This document shows positions 16,483 through 25,449 of a stretch of DNA of 64,000 nucleotides, piece after piece (the stretch's first letter is position 1; each line of letters begins with the position of its first letter). The translations under genes and the position numbers were made by a program. The notes below the pieces were generated by a model. The model made no database searches, was not told where the DNA came from, and was given only the letters and a program-made list of their open reading frames with translations. The DNA is from Myxococcota bacterium (GTDB lineage Bacteria; Myxococcota_A; UBA796): NCBI GenBank assembly GCA_029251165.1, contig JAQXDW010000130.1, positions 30,303-94,302 on the forward strand, written 5' to 3'.

Positions 16483-17691
16483 ATGTCTGACATCGTCTTC
16501 CTCTCCGGCAAGCGCACCCCGTTCGGTACCTTCCTCGGCGCGCTCTCTTCGCTCTCCGCCAACGACCTCGGCGTCATCGCCAGTCAGGCCGCCATCGAGC
16601 AGGCCGGCATCGAGCCTGGCGACATCGATCACGTCATCTTCGGAAACGTCCTCCAGACCAGCGGCGACGCCATCTACTGCGCCCGTCACATTGGCCTGCG
16701 CAGCGGCGTGCCGATTCCGACCCCGGCGGTCACCGTCAACCGCCTCTGCGGCTCTGGCTTCGAGTCCCTCATCCAGGCGGCGCATCGCCTCCGCCTCGGC
16801 GAGTCCACCATGGTCCTTGCCGGTGGTGCGGAGTCCATGAGCATGGCGCCTCACGTCGTGCGTGGCTCCCGCAAGGGCTTCAAGCTCGGCCACGGCCAGT
16901 TCACCGACACCCTGCGCGAGTGCCTCTACGACACCCAGGCTGGCTGTGAGATGGCGCTCACCGCTGAGAACCTTGCTGAGAAGTACGGCATCACCCGTGA
17001 AGAAGCTGACGACTACGGCTTCCGCTCCCAGAGCGCCTGGCAGGTTGCGGCGAACGAGGGCCGCTACGATGCGGAGATCGTCCCGGTCACCATCAAGGGC
17101 CGCCGCGGCGACACCGTGGTCACTCTCGATGAGCATCCGCAGCTCTCCCCGATGCAGTCTGAGCGCATCCGCAGCCGGTTCAGCCGCGAGGCCATGACCA
17201 AGCTCCGCCCGATCTTCAAGAAGGAGGGAACCGTCACCGCCGCCAACGCCTCGGGCATCAACGACGGCGCTGGCGCCATGGTCATGACCACCGCAGACAT
17301 CGCCCAGGCTCGCGGCCTCAGCCCGATCGGGCGCTTCGTCGCAGGTGCCGCGGTCGGTGTCGAGCCGAAGTACATGGGCATCGGTCCCGTCGCGGCCATC
17401 CGCAAGGCCCTTGAGCGTGCGAACATGACCATCGGTGAGATGGACCTCATCGAGATCAACGAGGCGTTCTCCAGCCAGTACCTCGCCTGCGAGAAGGTCC
17501 TCGAGATCGACCGCGCGATCACCAACGTCAACTCTGGCGGTGTCGCCATCGGCCACCCCCTCGCCGCGACCGGAACCCGGATCACCACCCACCTGATCAA
17601 CGAGCTGAAGCGTCAGGGCAAGCGGTACGGTGTCGGCAGCGCCTGCATCGGCGGCGGTCAGGGCATCGCCATCGTCGTCGAAGCATTCTAA
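16483..17691 (+). CDS. Acetyl-CoA C-acyltransferase (thiolase)
   Basis: A 402-residue thiolase of normal length. Active-site residues are all present: NRLCGSGFES (nucleophilic Cys89), IGHPLAATG (His) and ACIGGGQG (second Cys); NEAFSSQ is the usual NEAF motif. Thiolases condense two acetyl-CoA or cleave 3-ketoacyl-CoA. Acetoacetyl-CoA made here could feed the mevalonate genes 16-22 kb away, but a beta-oxidation role is equally possible; an HMG-CoA synthase is not in the window. First gene of a packed operon: its TAA overlaps the ATG of the next gene by one base (TAATG). Confidence 0.93.
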   Translation: MSDIVFLSGKRTPFGTFLGALSSLSANDLGVIASQAAIEQAGIEPGDIDHVIFGNVLQTSGDAIYCARHIGLRSGVPIPTPAVTVNRLCGSGFESLIQAAHRLRLGESTMVLAGGAESMSMAPHVVRGSRKGFKLGHGQFTDTLRECLYDTQAGCEMALTAENLAEKYGITREEADDYGFRSQSAWQVAANEGRYDAEIVPVTIKGRRGDTVVTLDEHPQLSPMQSERIRSRFSREAMTKLRPIFKKEGTVTAANASGINDGAGAMVMTTADIAQARGLSPIGRFVAGAAVGVEPKYMGIGPVAAIRKALERANMTIGEMDLIEINEAFSSQYLACEKVLEIDRAITNVNSGGVAIGHPLAATGTRITTHLINELKRQGKRYGVGSACIGGGQGIAIVVEAF

Positions 17692-18404
17692 TGGCCTGGA
17701 TCGCGCTCCCCGATGATGAGGCGACCCCGCAGCTCTCCCGGCTGACCGCTCCCTATCGGAGCGAGGGGCGTCCCACGCCGTCGGTCATCGCAGTGATGAA
17801 GCCCAGCCACCGGACCATGCGTGCGGTGCTGGCGCTGAACAATGCGGTCACCTTCGGCGGCTCTCGGCTGGGCCGAGACACCGAGGAGCTGATCGCCACG
17901 ACAGTCTCCGCGCTCAATGAGTGCTTCTACTGAACGGTCAGCCACGGGGGGTACCTCCGTGACTTCGATCAAGAGCTGACCGAGGATGACTGGCTGACGC
18001 TGGTGCGCTGGCTCTGGCGCGGCGGGGCCGATGCTGCTGCGTGTGCTCCGGCAGCGGCTGTCGCTGCCCTGTGCGCGGAGCTTCCAGGCGTTGCCTTCCT
18101 GACAGACCGGAAGCGGGAGATCCTCCGCTATGCCATCCGGCTGACCCTCAGCCCGCGCTCCATGCGTGAAGCACACCTCGATCCACTTCGGAGCGCTGGG
18201 CTGAGTGATGACGAGATCCACGACGTGGCGCACGTCGTGGCTTGCTTTTCGTACATGAATCGACTGGCCGATGGCCTCGGAGTCAGCATCCTCGCTGCCC
18301 GAGAGCCCCTGGCGATCAAGCTTTTCGGTGAGGAGGCGCTCACCGCTCACCGTGCATGGGGCCTCCAGGGCCGCAGCGCGATAATACAACCCATCGGAGG
18401 TTGA
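17691..18404 (+). CDS. AhpD/peroxidase-related selenoprotein (in-frame TGA = Sec81)
   Basis: One open frame of 237 residues if TGA 17931-17933 is read through as selenocysteine. Around it the protein reads LIATTVSALNECFY-U-TVSHGGYLRDF: Cys78-x-x-Sec81 with His85 four residues on, the exact AhpD redox centre (Cys-x2-Cys-x3-His), with Sec replacing the second Cys. Upstream EELIA carries the conserved Glu. The downstream half has ILRYAIRLTLSPRS and LSDDEIHDVAHVVACFSYMNRLADGLGV, typical of the second part of peroxidase-related CMD-fold enzymes, so both sides of the TGA belong to one domain family. Likely a thiol peroxidase. Starts 1 bp inside thiolase; ends 3 bp before the LeuA-family gene. Confidence 0.88.
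17931..17962 (+). promoter_or_regulatory. Sec codon with SECIS-like stem-loop
   Basis: TGA 17931-17933 is followed ten bases later by an 8-bp stem: CACGGGGG (17944-17951) against CCTCCGTG (17955-17962), one G-U pair, closing a GTA loop. Bacterial SECIS elements lie just downstream of the UGA within coding sequence, with an apical loop some 16-37 nt after it and a G in the loop; the loop here is 18 nt from the UGA and begins with G. It would bind SelB. SelB and tRNA-Sec are not in the window. Confidence 0.72.
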
Positions 18405-18407
18405 GCG

Positions 18408-19646
18408 ATGAACGACAGCAGCACCCCCAGCAGCTCAGTGATCTACGACTGGAATCTTCGCGGCGACACGCTCTCGCCTCCGCTACGCCAGGTCGAGTTC
18501 TTCGACGAGACCCTCCGAGACGGCATCCAGTGCCCCTCGGTGACCGATCCGCCGATCGAAGCCAAGATGAGCATGATCCGCCTGATGGACAGCGTCGGCG
18601 TTCACCACGTCGACGTCGGGCTGCCCGGCGCGGGGCCTCGCGCGGTTGAGGATGTCATCTCCCTGACCGAGTTTATTCGCGACGAGAAGCTCGCGATCAA
18701 GCCCGCCTGCGCGGCCCGCACCCACCCCAACGACATCCGGCCGATCATCGAGGCCAGCCAGAAGACCGGCGTGGGCATCGAGGTCATGACCTTCCTCGGG
18801 ACCTCTCCGATCCGCCTGTACGCGGAGGGCTGGGACGAGGCGCTGCTGGAGAAGCGCGCCCGCACTGCCGTCAGCATGGCCAAGGGCGCGGGGCTGACCT
18901 GCACCTTCGTCACGGAAGACACCGTGCGCTCCCACCCGACCACCCTCCGCCGGCTGTTCACTGCGGTCATCGAGGAAGGCGTCGACGGCCTGTGCGTCTG
19001 CGACACTGTCGGACACGCCACCCCCAACGGGGTGTTCAACCTCGTGCACTTCGCCCGCAATCTCGTGCGCGGCCTCGGCAGCGGCACCCGGATCGACTGG
19101 CACGGCCACAACGATCGGGGCTTTGGCCTCGGCAACGCCCTCTCTGCCATCGAGGCAGGGGTCGACCGGGTCCACGGCACGGTCCTGGGCATGGGCGAGC
19201 GGGTCGGGAACACCTCCCTGGACCTCATGCTGGTCAACCTCAGGCTCCTCGGCCTCATCGATCAGGACCTCGCTGACCTCGCTGAGCTCGTGGACATCGC
19301 CTCCTCGGCCTGCGACTGGCCGGTGCCGGTGAACTACCCGGTGTTCGGCAAGGATGCCTTCCGCACCGGGACCGGCGTCCACGCCGCAGCGGTCATCAAG
19401 GCACTCAAGAAGAACGACAACGACCTCGCTGATCAGGTCTACTCCGGGGTGCCTGCGTCGTGGTTCGGTCGCCGTCAGGAGATCGAGATCGGCCACATGG
19501 CCGGCGACAGCAACATCATCTACTGGCTCTCCTCGCGCAGCATCGAGCCGGTTCCAGCGCTGGTTGCCCGCATCCGGGCCGCGGCCAAGTCGACCAACCG
19601 TGTCCTCGAAGAGTCTGAAGTCATGGCGATCATCCAGGGCGCATGA
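18408..19646 (+). CDS. LeuA/homocitrate synthase-family (DRE-TIM) acyltransferase
   Basis: A 412-residue TIM-barrel enzyme; ATG 18408 follows GGAGG. The family signature FDETLRDGIQ (metal-binding Asp, catalytic Arg) is near residue 31 and HGHNDRGFGLGNALSAIEAG (metal His pair) near 230; GTVLGMGERVGNTSLD and GVHAAAVIKAL are also typical. The enzymes condense acetyl-CoA with a 2-oxo acid, so 2-isopropylmalate, citramalate or homocitrate synthesis are candidates. It lacks the C-terminal LeuA regulatory domain, so leucine feedback of the usual type is not expected. Lies 3 bp after the selenoprotein and overlaps the next gene by 4 bp. Confidence 0.82.
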   Translation: MNDSSTPSSSVIYDWNLRGDTLSPPLRQVEFFDETLRDGIQCPSVTDPPIEAKMSMIRLMDSVGVHHVDVGLPGAGPRAVEDVISLTEFIRDEKLAIKPACAARTHPNDIRPIIEASQKTGVGIEVMTFLGTSPIRLYAEGWDEALLEKRARTAVSMAKGAGLTCTFVTEDTVRSHPTTLRRLFTAVIEEGVDGLCVCDTVGHATPNGVFNLVHFARNLVRGLGSGTRIDWHGHNDRGFGLGNALSAIEAGVDRVHGTVLGMGERVGNTSLDLMLVNLRLLGLIDQDLADLAELVDIASSACDWPVPVNYPVFGKDAFRTGTGVHAAAVIKALKKNDNDLADQVYSGVPASWFGRRQEIEIGHMAGDSNIIYWLSSRSIEPVPALVARIRAAAKSTNRVLEESEVMAIIQGA

Positions 19647-21514
19647 TGCTCTGGATGCTGCTCTCCTGCGGTCGCTCTGGAGATGACTCTGGCGCGACCG
19701 CCGCACGTGGGGACTGCAACCCCGTCGAGGATGCCCACTGCCTGCTGCCGTTCCCCAGCGACTTCTACCTCGAAGAAGACGCCACCACCGCCACCGGGCT
19801 GAGGCTTGCCTTTGGGGCGGACTCTCTGCCGGTCAACATCGACGGCGTCGCGCTGGATCCGGTCTACCTCCACGAGAAGGATGGCTTCTCCCCCAACAGC
19901 AGCATGCTCGCGCACCTGCCGGGGGCCAGCGTCGAGGGGCTGCTGACCTGGAAGGATCCCGCTGGCTACCTCGACGCAGACGTTGAGACGGTCCTGCTCG
20001 ATGCCGAGACCGGTGAGCGCATCCCGCACTTCGTCGAGCGCGAGGCTGCCGCAGACCCTGACCGCTCTCTGCTCATGCTGCGTCCGCTGGTCTCCCTCGG
20101 CTTCTCCCGGCAGATCGTCGTCGGGATCCGTGGACTGGTGGACGATGCCGACGCCCCGATTGCGGCCCCTGAGGGCTTCACCGCGCTGCGAGACGGGACC
20201 ACCGGAGAGGCCGACCTGGCGCGTCAGCAGCGCCACTATGACGACGTCGTCTTCCCGGCGCTGGAGGCCACTGGATTCGCCCGCGCTGAGCTTCAGCTGG
20301 CCTGGAGCCTGACGACCTCCTCGGAGCGCAACGTCACCGGTCGCCTCGACTGGATGCTCGCTGATGCCCGCGAGGCGGTCGGAGAGAGCGGTCCGGACTA
20401 CACGCTGACGGAGGTCACCGACGCCGACTGCACCGCTGGGGAGACCATCGGGCGCAGCATCGAGGGCGAGATGACCGTCCCGCTGTACCTCACCGACTGG
20501 CAGCCTGGCAGCCTGCTGACCCGAGACGACACCGGCATGCCGCTCCGCAACGGCACCGCCGAGGTTCCGTTCACCGTCCGGGTGCCGTGCAGCCTGCTCA
20601 CCGATCCGCGTCCCGGTGCCCTGCTCCAGTACGGCCATGGCCTGCTCGGCAGCCGCAGCGAGGTCGAGTCCAGCTACCTGGGCGAGCTGGCGAATGACAA
20701 CGGCTACATCGTGTTCGCGGCAGACTGGACCGGGATGAAGTTCGCCGACTCTGGCCCGATCACCCTGTCCCTCATCACGTCGCCCCATCTCTTCTCCACC
20801 GTTCCCGAGCGCACCATGCAGGGCTTCGTGGAGTTCACCATGCTCGCGGATCTGATGCGCGGCGGCTTGGTGGATGATGCACAGCTCACCGTCGACGGCA
20901 CCGCCCTCATCGATCCAGAGCACCTCTACTTCTACGGCAACTCTCAGGGCGCGGTGCTCGGCGGCGCCTACTCCGCGATGTCACCCGACATCGAGCGCGC
21001 GGTGCTCGGGGTGCCGGGCATGCCGTTCTCCCTGCTGCTGACCCGAGCGGAGGGCTTCCAGCCGTTCTTCCAGCTCCTGGAGACCATGTATGAGGACTGG
21101 GCGGACATCACCCTGATGATCAACCTGTTCCAGCCGCTGTGGGATCCCGGCGAGTCTGGAGGGTGGGTGCATCGGATGGACCGTCCGGTGCTGATGCAGG
21201 CGGCCATCGGCGATGCCTCGGTTCCCACCGTCGGCGCACACGTGCTCGCCCGCAGCCTCGGCGCAGGGCTCGCCGCGCCGTCACCCCGTGAGGTCTGGGG
21301 GCTGGAGAGTGTGCCGCTTCCGACTGAGCGCAGCGTGCTGGTGGAGTTTGACTACGGCATCACCGAGCCGCTGGAGAGCGTGCCGGCCACCGACGCCGAC
21401 CGCAACCCCCACAACGCGCCGCGCTACTCTCAGCCCGGCATCGCACAGATCGCAGCCTTCCTGAACACGGGCGTCATTGAGCAGACCTGCGACGGAGCCT
21501 GTGATCCGAACTAA
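19643..21514 (+). CDS. Alpha/beta-hydrolase-like lipoprotein (lipase/esterase-like)
   Basis: A 623-residue protein starting ATGATG at 19643, overlapping the preceding stop by four bases. Minimal lipoprotein signal (MMLWMLLSC). The nucleophile elbow is YGNSQGAVLGG (Gly-x-Ser-x-Gly), about residue 435, after a YGHGLLGSRSEV strand likely carrying the oxyanion loop. Candidates for the acid and His lie in MDRPVLMQAAIGDASVPT and the C-terminal HNAPRYSQPG. No closer family is recognised. Probably a surface-anchored esterase. The C-terminal CDGACDPN has two Cys. Next gene begins 19 bp later. Confidence 0.72.
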   Translation: MMLWMLLSCGRSGDDSGATAARGDCNPVEDAHCLLPFPSDFYLEEDATTATGLRLAFGADSLPVNIDGVALDPVYLHEKDGFSPNSSMLAHLPGASVEGLLTWKDPAGYLDADVETVLLDAETGERIPHFVEREAAADPDRSLLMLRPLVSLGFSRQIVVGIRGLVDDADAPIAAPEGFTALRDGTTGEADLARQQRHYDDVVFPALEATGFARAELQLAWSLTTSSERNVTGRLDWMLADAREAVGESGPDYTLTEVTDADCTAGETIGRSIEGEMTVPLYLTDWQPGSLLTRDDTGMPLRNGTAEVPFTVRVPCSLLTDPRPGALLQYGHGLLGSRSEVESSYLGELANDNGYIVFAADWTGMKFADSGPITLSLITSPHLFSTVPERTMQGFVEFTMLADLMRGGLVDDAQLTVDGTALIDPEHLYFYGNSQGAVLGGAYSAMSPDIERAVLGVPGMPFSLLLTRAEGFQPFFQLLETMYEDWADITLMINLFQPLWDPGESGGWVHRMDRPVLMQAAIGDASVPTVGAHVLARSLGAGLAAPSPREVWGLESVPLPTERSVLVEFDYGITEPLESVPATDADRNPHNAPRYSQPGIAQIAAFLNTGVIEQTCDGACDPN

Positions 21515-21533
21515 GTCTTCTTATGCTTCCTCC

Positions 21534-22769
21534 ATGTGGACACGACGCCAGATGGGACTGCTGGGGGCCGGGCTCTTCTTGCCTCATCGCTTGGTCGCGG
21601 CACCACCCTCCGCCTCCAGGCGGCGCTTCCTGTTCCTCTTCTGTGACGGCGGCTGGGACACCGGCTGCGTGTTCACTCCGCTGTCGCACATCCCGGATGC
21701 TGGCATCGAGGCCGACGCCGCGACCGGGTCGGTCTCTGGCATCACCTTTGTCGATCACCCGGAGCGCCCCTCGGTCCGCAGCTTCCTGACTGAGCACGGT
21801 GGGCAGACCTGCATCCTCAACGGCATCCAGGTCAAGTCCATCACCCACGAGCGGTGCCGGCGGCTCATCCTGACCGGTAAGGGAGAAGACGGCGATGACT
21901 GGCCCTCGATCCTCGCCGGGCATGCCAGCCTCGACACCCTGATGCCCCACCTCATCCTCGACGGTCCGGTCTACACCAGCCGCTACACCGACACCATCGT
22001 GAGGGTTGGAGATGAGAAGCAGCTCTCTGACCTGCTGTCTGGCGAGGCGCTTGAGAAGTCTGAGACTCCGATCCTCTTGCCGTCCCTGGCCGCGGAGGCG
22101 CTGGAGGATGCCTTCGTTGCTGCCCGCGCTGGCGCACGCGGCGACACCTTCGGCGAGGGCTACCGGGAGATGTTGTCCCGGGTAGAGATCCTCAAGAACA
22201 GCGACAACCTCTCGCTGCCCGCTGCCAGCATCGGCTGCGAGCGGGATCTGGTCGCCGACTGCAGCGTCGCGTTCGATGCCTTCTCCCAGGACCTCACGCG
22301 CTGCGCGATGCTTCGGTATCGCGGCTGGTGTGCGGAGGGCTGGGACACCCACCAGGATCTCTCCCTCCAGAGCATCAACTTTGAGGGCCTCTTCAGCGAC
22401 CTCACCGAGATCATGGCCGATCTGCAGAGCCGATCGGCCTACGGCGGCGGAGCGCTGGCCGACGAGGTGACGATCGTTGTCTTCTCTGAGATGGGGCGCG
22501 CGCCGCAGCTCAACAGCTGGGCGGGCAAGGACCACTGGACCTACACCTCCGCGATGCTCCTCGGCTCGGGCATCCGCGGCGGGCAGGTCATCGGCGGACT
22601 GAGCGACTCTGGACAGGGGCTCCCCGTCGATCCGGTCGGCGGAGAGCGCAGCGAGGTCGGGGTCCACCTTGAGCCCCACCACCTCGGCGCGACCCTCCTG
22701 TCCATGGGCGACGTCGATCCCGCCGAGTACATGGAGTCTCCTCTTCCCATCGACGCGGTGTTCCTGTGA
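21534..22769 (+). CDS. DUF1501-like (sulfatase-superfamily-fold) secreted protein with Tat-like signal
   Basis: A 411-residue protein. ATG 21534 (MWTRRQMGLLGAGLFLP) gives a twin-arginine-like signal; an upstream in-frame ATG at 21477 would overlap the preceding gene. Family features: LFLFCDGGWDTG near the N-terminus, AEGWDTHQD, FSEMGRAP (family EFGRTP) and DHWTYTSAMLLGSGIRGG. DUF1501 proteins are exported, usually encoded with DUF1549/DUF1588 haem-containing partners, and their role is unknown. Here the same partners follow in the operon, supporting one secreted complex. Overlaps the next gene by 4 bp. Confidence 0.8.
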   Translation: MWTRRQMGLLGAGLFLPHRLVAAPPSASRRRFLFLFCDGGWDTGCVFTPLSHIPDAGIEADAATGSVSGITFVDHPERPSVRSFLTEHGGQTCILNGIQVKSITHERCRRLILTGKGEDGDDWPSILAGHASLDTLMPHLILDGPVYTSRYTDTIVRVGDEKQLSDLLSGEALEKSETPILLPSLAAEALEDAFVAARAGARGDTFGEGYREMLSRVEILKNSDNLSLPAASIGCERDLVADCSVAFDAFSQDLTRCAMLRYRGWCAEGWDTHQDLSLQSINFEGLFSDLTEIMADLQSRSAYGGGALADEVTIVVFSEMGRAPQLNSWAGKDHWTYTSAMLLGSGIRGGQVIGGLSDSGQGLPVDPVGGERSEVGVHLEPHHLGATLLSMGDVDPAEYMESPLPIDAVFL

Positions 22770-23071
22770 TCGGTCTCCTGCTCCTGGCCTGTGAGGCTGG
22801 CTCAGACTCTGGCGTCAGCGACTGCGTCGTCACCTGGGATGGCTGGGCGGACGGCTTCTTCACGACCTACTGTCAGTCCTGCCATGCAGCTCAGAGTCCG
22901 AATCGAAACGGCGCACCGGAGGGCTGCAACATGGAGAGCGAGGCTGACATCGCGAGCTGGGCAGACCGTATCTCCGTCCGGGTGCTGGAGGAGGGGACCA
23001 TGCCCATCGGAGGCGGGATCCCTGCCGCTGAGCTGGTCCTGCTGGAGCGCTACCTGGCGTGTGTGCAATGA
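22766..23071 (+). CDS. Small c-type cytochrome-like lipoprotein
   Basis: A 101-residue protein; GTG 22766 overlaps the upstream TGA by four bases. Lipoprotein signal (MIGLLLLAC) then one haem-binding motif, YCQSCHAAQ (CxxCH), and IPAAELVLLERYLAC near the C-terminus. The DGWADGFFTTYCQSCH context and a late Met (TMPIGG) that could serve as sixth ligand suggest a mono-haem cytochrome c anchored in a membrane. Probably accepts electrons from, or is a structural part of, the DUF1501/DUF1549-type complex. Confidence 0.72.
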   Translation: MIGLLLLACEAGSDSGVSDCVVTWDGWADGFFTTYCQSCHAAQSPNRNGAPEGCNMESEADIASWADRISVRVLEEGTMPIGGGIPAAELVLLERYLACVQ

Positions 23072-23862
23072 TCGCGCTGGTGCTGGTCTGGGGATGTGCG
23101 GAGCCGCCAGCGGCGACCGCAGTGTCCGATTCTGACCTCCCCGAGGTCAACACACCGCAGATCCAGCCGGGCCTGACCCCTGAGGAGGTCGGTGCAGTCC
23201 TCTCGGAGCAGCTCGGAGCGCTGCCTGACCCCGCGCAGCCCGTCGCGGTCTACCTCGAGCTGATGGCCTCCGGCGATGGGGCCTGCCCCGGTGACCTCTA
23301 CCAGATCCTCGACACCTGGCTGTACGGCTGCGATGCCACAACCGGCTACCACTACGCTGGAATCTCACAGTTCTTTGAGGAGCAGACCAGCGTCACCGGC
23401 ATCATGATGGACATCCAGGGGGTGAAGGGCGACTTCTGGATCAACACGCCGGCCGGCGACAGCTTCGAGATCGGCGGTCACGCCTTCATCGGAGAGATGG
23501 AGGGGGGCTGGGGCGGTCGGCTTGAGGGCAGCCTGGACTGGAGCGCTGGAGAGCCTTGGCTGGTCAGCGGCTTCAGCGGGATCTACGAGGTCGTCTTCAT
23601 GGCCGATCGCTTCCTCCAGATCGACGGCGCGATGGACATGGAGGGGGTCTACATCGGCCTGGAGGCCCTCCTGCTTGATGCTTCATGCGGCTGGGGACCC
23701 ACCGGAACCCTCCGCCTGCGCGACCTCTCCGGAGGTTGGTATGCCCTCCCGCTGACCGACTGCAGTCCCTGCGGCATGCTGAGCTTCGAGGGGAGCGAGC
23801 AGGGTGAGGTCTGCCTGGACCTGGAGCCGCTGCGTTCTGCGTTCGGGCTGGTGGCGCAGTGA
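23068..23862 (+). CDS. Hypothetical lipoprotein
   Basis: A 264-residue protein from ATG 23068, overlapping the preceding stop (ATGA). Signal MIALVLVWGC has lipobox VWGC. The body is Gly/Trp-rich and beta-strand-rich (WGGRLEGSLDWSAGEPWLVSGFSGIYEVVF), suggesting a beta-barrel or beta-helix-like fold, with six Cys including DCSPCGML. No known family seen. Position between two haem-motif proteins suggests a role in the same exported assembly. Overlaps the next gene by 4 bp. Confidence 0.68.
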   Translation: MIALVLVWGCAEPPAATAVSDSDLPEVNTPQIQPGLTPEEVGAVLSEQLGALPDPAQPVAVYLELMASGDGACPGDLYQILDTWLYGCDATTGYHYAGISQFFEEQTSVTGIMMDIQGVKGDFWINTPAGDSFEIGGHAFIGEMEGGWGGRLEGSLDWSAGEPWLVSGFSGIYEVVFMADRFLQIDGAMDMEGVYIGLEALLLDASCGWGPTGTLRLRDLSGGWYALPLTDCSPCGMLSFEGSEQGEVCLDLEPLRSAFGLVAQ

Positions 23863-25427
23863 TGCTCTGGCTGCTGTCATGCGCGACCCCGGAGCCGGCA
23901 GCGGACAGCCTCACCGGTGGCCCGGAGCTGGTTCGCCGCATGAGCCTGGATCTCCGCGGTGTCCTCCCGGAGGTCGAGGATCTGGAGGCGGCCGAAGCCG
24001 ATGAGCTCGCCTGGCTTGAGATCCGCGATCGCTACCTCGACGATGCCCGACTGGAGGATCGCCTGGTCGAGCTGTACGCCGAGACCTGGCACACCCGGGT
24101 CGACGTGTTCGATCTCGTCTACTTCGACTACCACCTTGAGCCGGAGCAGGAATTCGTCTTCGAGCGCGCCGTGGGGGAGGAGCCGCTGCGGCTGCTGGCC
24201 AGGGTCGCGGTGGAGGATCTGCCGTGGTCTGAGGTCGTGACCGCTGACTGGAGCATGGCTGATGAGCTGCTGGGCAGCATCTGGCCGCTCGACTACCCCG
24301 CGGGAGAGACGGGCTGGCAGGTCTCCCGCTACACCGACGGGCGGCCCCCGGTCGGGGTCCTGGCGAGCAACGGGCTGTGGTGGCGCTACACCGCGACCCA
24401 GTCGAACATGAACCGGGCACGGGCCGCGGCGCTCTCGCGGCTGCTGCTGTGCGAGGACTACCTGACCCGCCCGGTCTCCTTCAGCGAGACCGACCCCTCG
24501 CTCTCCACCGAGGAGACGGCCCAGTCCGACCCATACTGCCTGGGGTGTCACTCTTCTCTCGATCCGATCGCAGCATCGCTGTTCGGGTTCTGGTGGCTCA
24601 ACCAGTACTCAGAGCCAGAGCAGACCGAATACCATCCCGAGCGGGAGGTCCTCTGGGAGTCCTGGCTGGGCACCGAGCCGGCCTGGTTCGGCACTCCGAT
24701 CAGCGGGCTGGCAGACCTCGGCTACATGGTCGCCACCGACAGTCGGTTCTACAGCTGCGCGGTCGAGACGCTGGCAGAGGGGCTGTGGCGTCGGCCGAGC
24801 GATCTGGAGGACGTCGCGGAGCTGGAGTCGCTCCGGGGGCGCTTTCTGGAAGACGGAGCCCGCATCAAGCCGCTGATTGCAGCGATCATGGAGACCGAGA
24901 GCTATCGGGTTCATGCTGAGGAAGAGTCGGAGTCCAGAGAGCGTCCGATCCGAATGATGACTCCAGCCCAGCTCGCCTCCGCGCTAGAAGATCTCAGCGG
25001 CTTTCAGTGGCGCTTTGAGGGCTTCGAGCAGCTCCACAGCGACAAGACCGGCTATCGCCTGCTGGCTGGAGGGGTGGACGGAGTCGCCCTGACCTCGCCC
25101 CAGCTGGAGCCTGGCCTGACCTGGGCGCTGGTGGTTCAGCGCATCTCACAGGCCGCCGCTCACGAGGTGGTGCGGATCGAGCTGGAGGAGGACGGCCCCC
25201 GCAAGCTGCTGGAGGGCATCAGCCTCAAGAGCCGCCCGGGCGATGTCGCGTTCACCGCGGCGCTGAAGCACCTGCACTGGCTGCTCTATGCCGCCCGAGC
25301 AGACGGCGACTGGCTCCGCGCAGTGGAGGCGCTGTGGAGCGACGTCGAGTCTTCGGAGGGCGCGGCGTCAGCCTGGCGGACGACCCTCAGCGCCCTGCTC
25401 CGAGACCCGGCGTTTGTGTCCTACTGA
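23859..25427 (+). CDS. DUF1549/DUF1588-like haem-motif lipoprotein
   Basis: A 522-residue protein (signal MMLWLLSC). The N-terminal part has ELVRRMSLDLRGVLPEVEDLEAA, matching the start of DUF1549 domains; the middle has YCLGCHSSLDPIAASLFGFW, a CxxCH haem motif as in DUF1588-type domains (CxxCHxxxDP). A C-terminal LASALEDLSGFQWRFEGFEQL segment and AALSALLRDPAFVSY end resemble the terminal helical domain of the same families. Members occur beside DUF1501 proteins in Planctomycetes and Myxococcota, function unknown. Last gene of the operon from 16483; convergent with the oxidoreductase at 25450. Confidence 0.7.
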   Translation: MMLWLLSCATPEPAADSLTGGPELVRRMSLDLRGVLPEVEDLEAAEADELAWLEIRDRYLDDARLEDRLVELYAETWHTRVDVFDLVYFDYHLEPEQEFVFERAVGEEPLRLLARVAVEDLPWSEVVTADWSMADELLGSIWPLDYPAGETGWQVSRYTDGRPPVGVLASNGLWWRYTATQSNMNRARAAALSRLLLCEDYLTRPVSFSETDPSLSTEETAQSDPYCLGCHSSLDPIAASLFGFWWLNQYSEPEQTEYHPEREVLWESWLGTEPAWFGTPISGLADLGYMVATDSRFYSCAVETLAEGLWRRPSDLEDVAELESLRGRFLEDGARIKPLIAAIMETESYRVHAEEESESRERPIRMMTPAQLASALEDLSGFQWRFEGFEQLHSDKTGYRLLAGGVDGVALTSPQLEPGLTWALVVQRISQAAAHEVVRIELEEDGPRKLLEGISLKSRPGDVAFTAALKHLHWLLYAARADGDWLRAVEALWSDVESSEGAASAWRTTLSALLRDPAFVSY

Positions 25428-25449
25428 AGGCTCAGGCCATGACCCGACG

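Noticed and set aside
17933..18404. Separate gene for the C-terminal part of the AhpD-like protein, starting after the TGA
   Set aside because: No ribosome-binding site or ATG near 17940-18000; the redox motif would be split and the TGA sits exactly at a Cys position.
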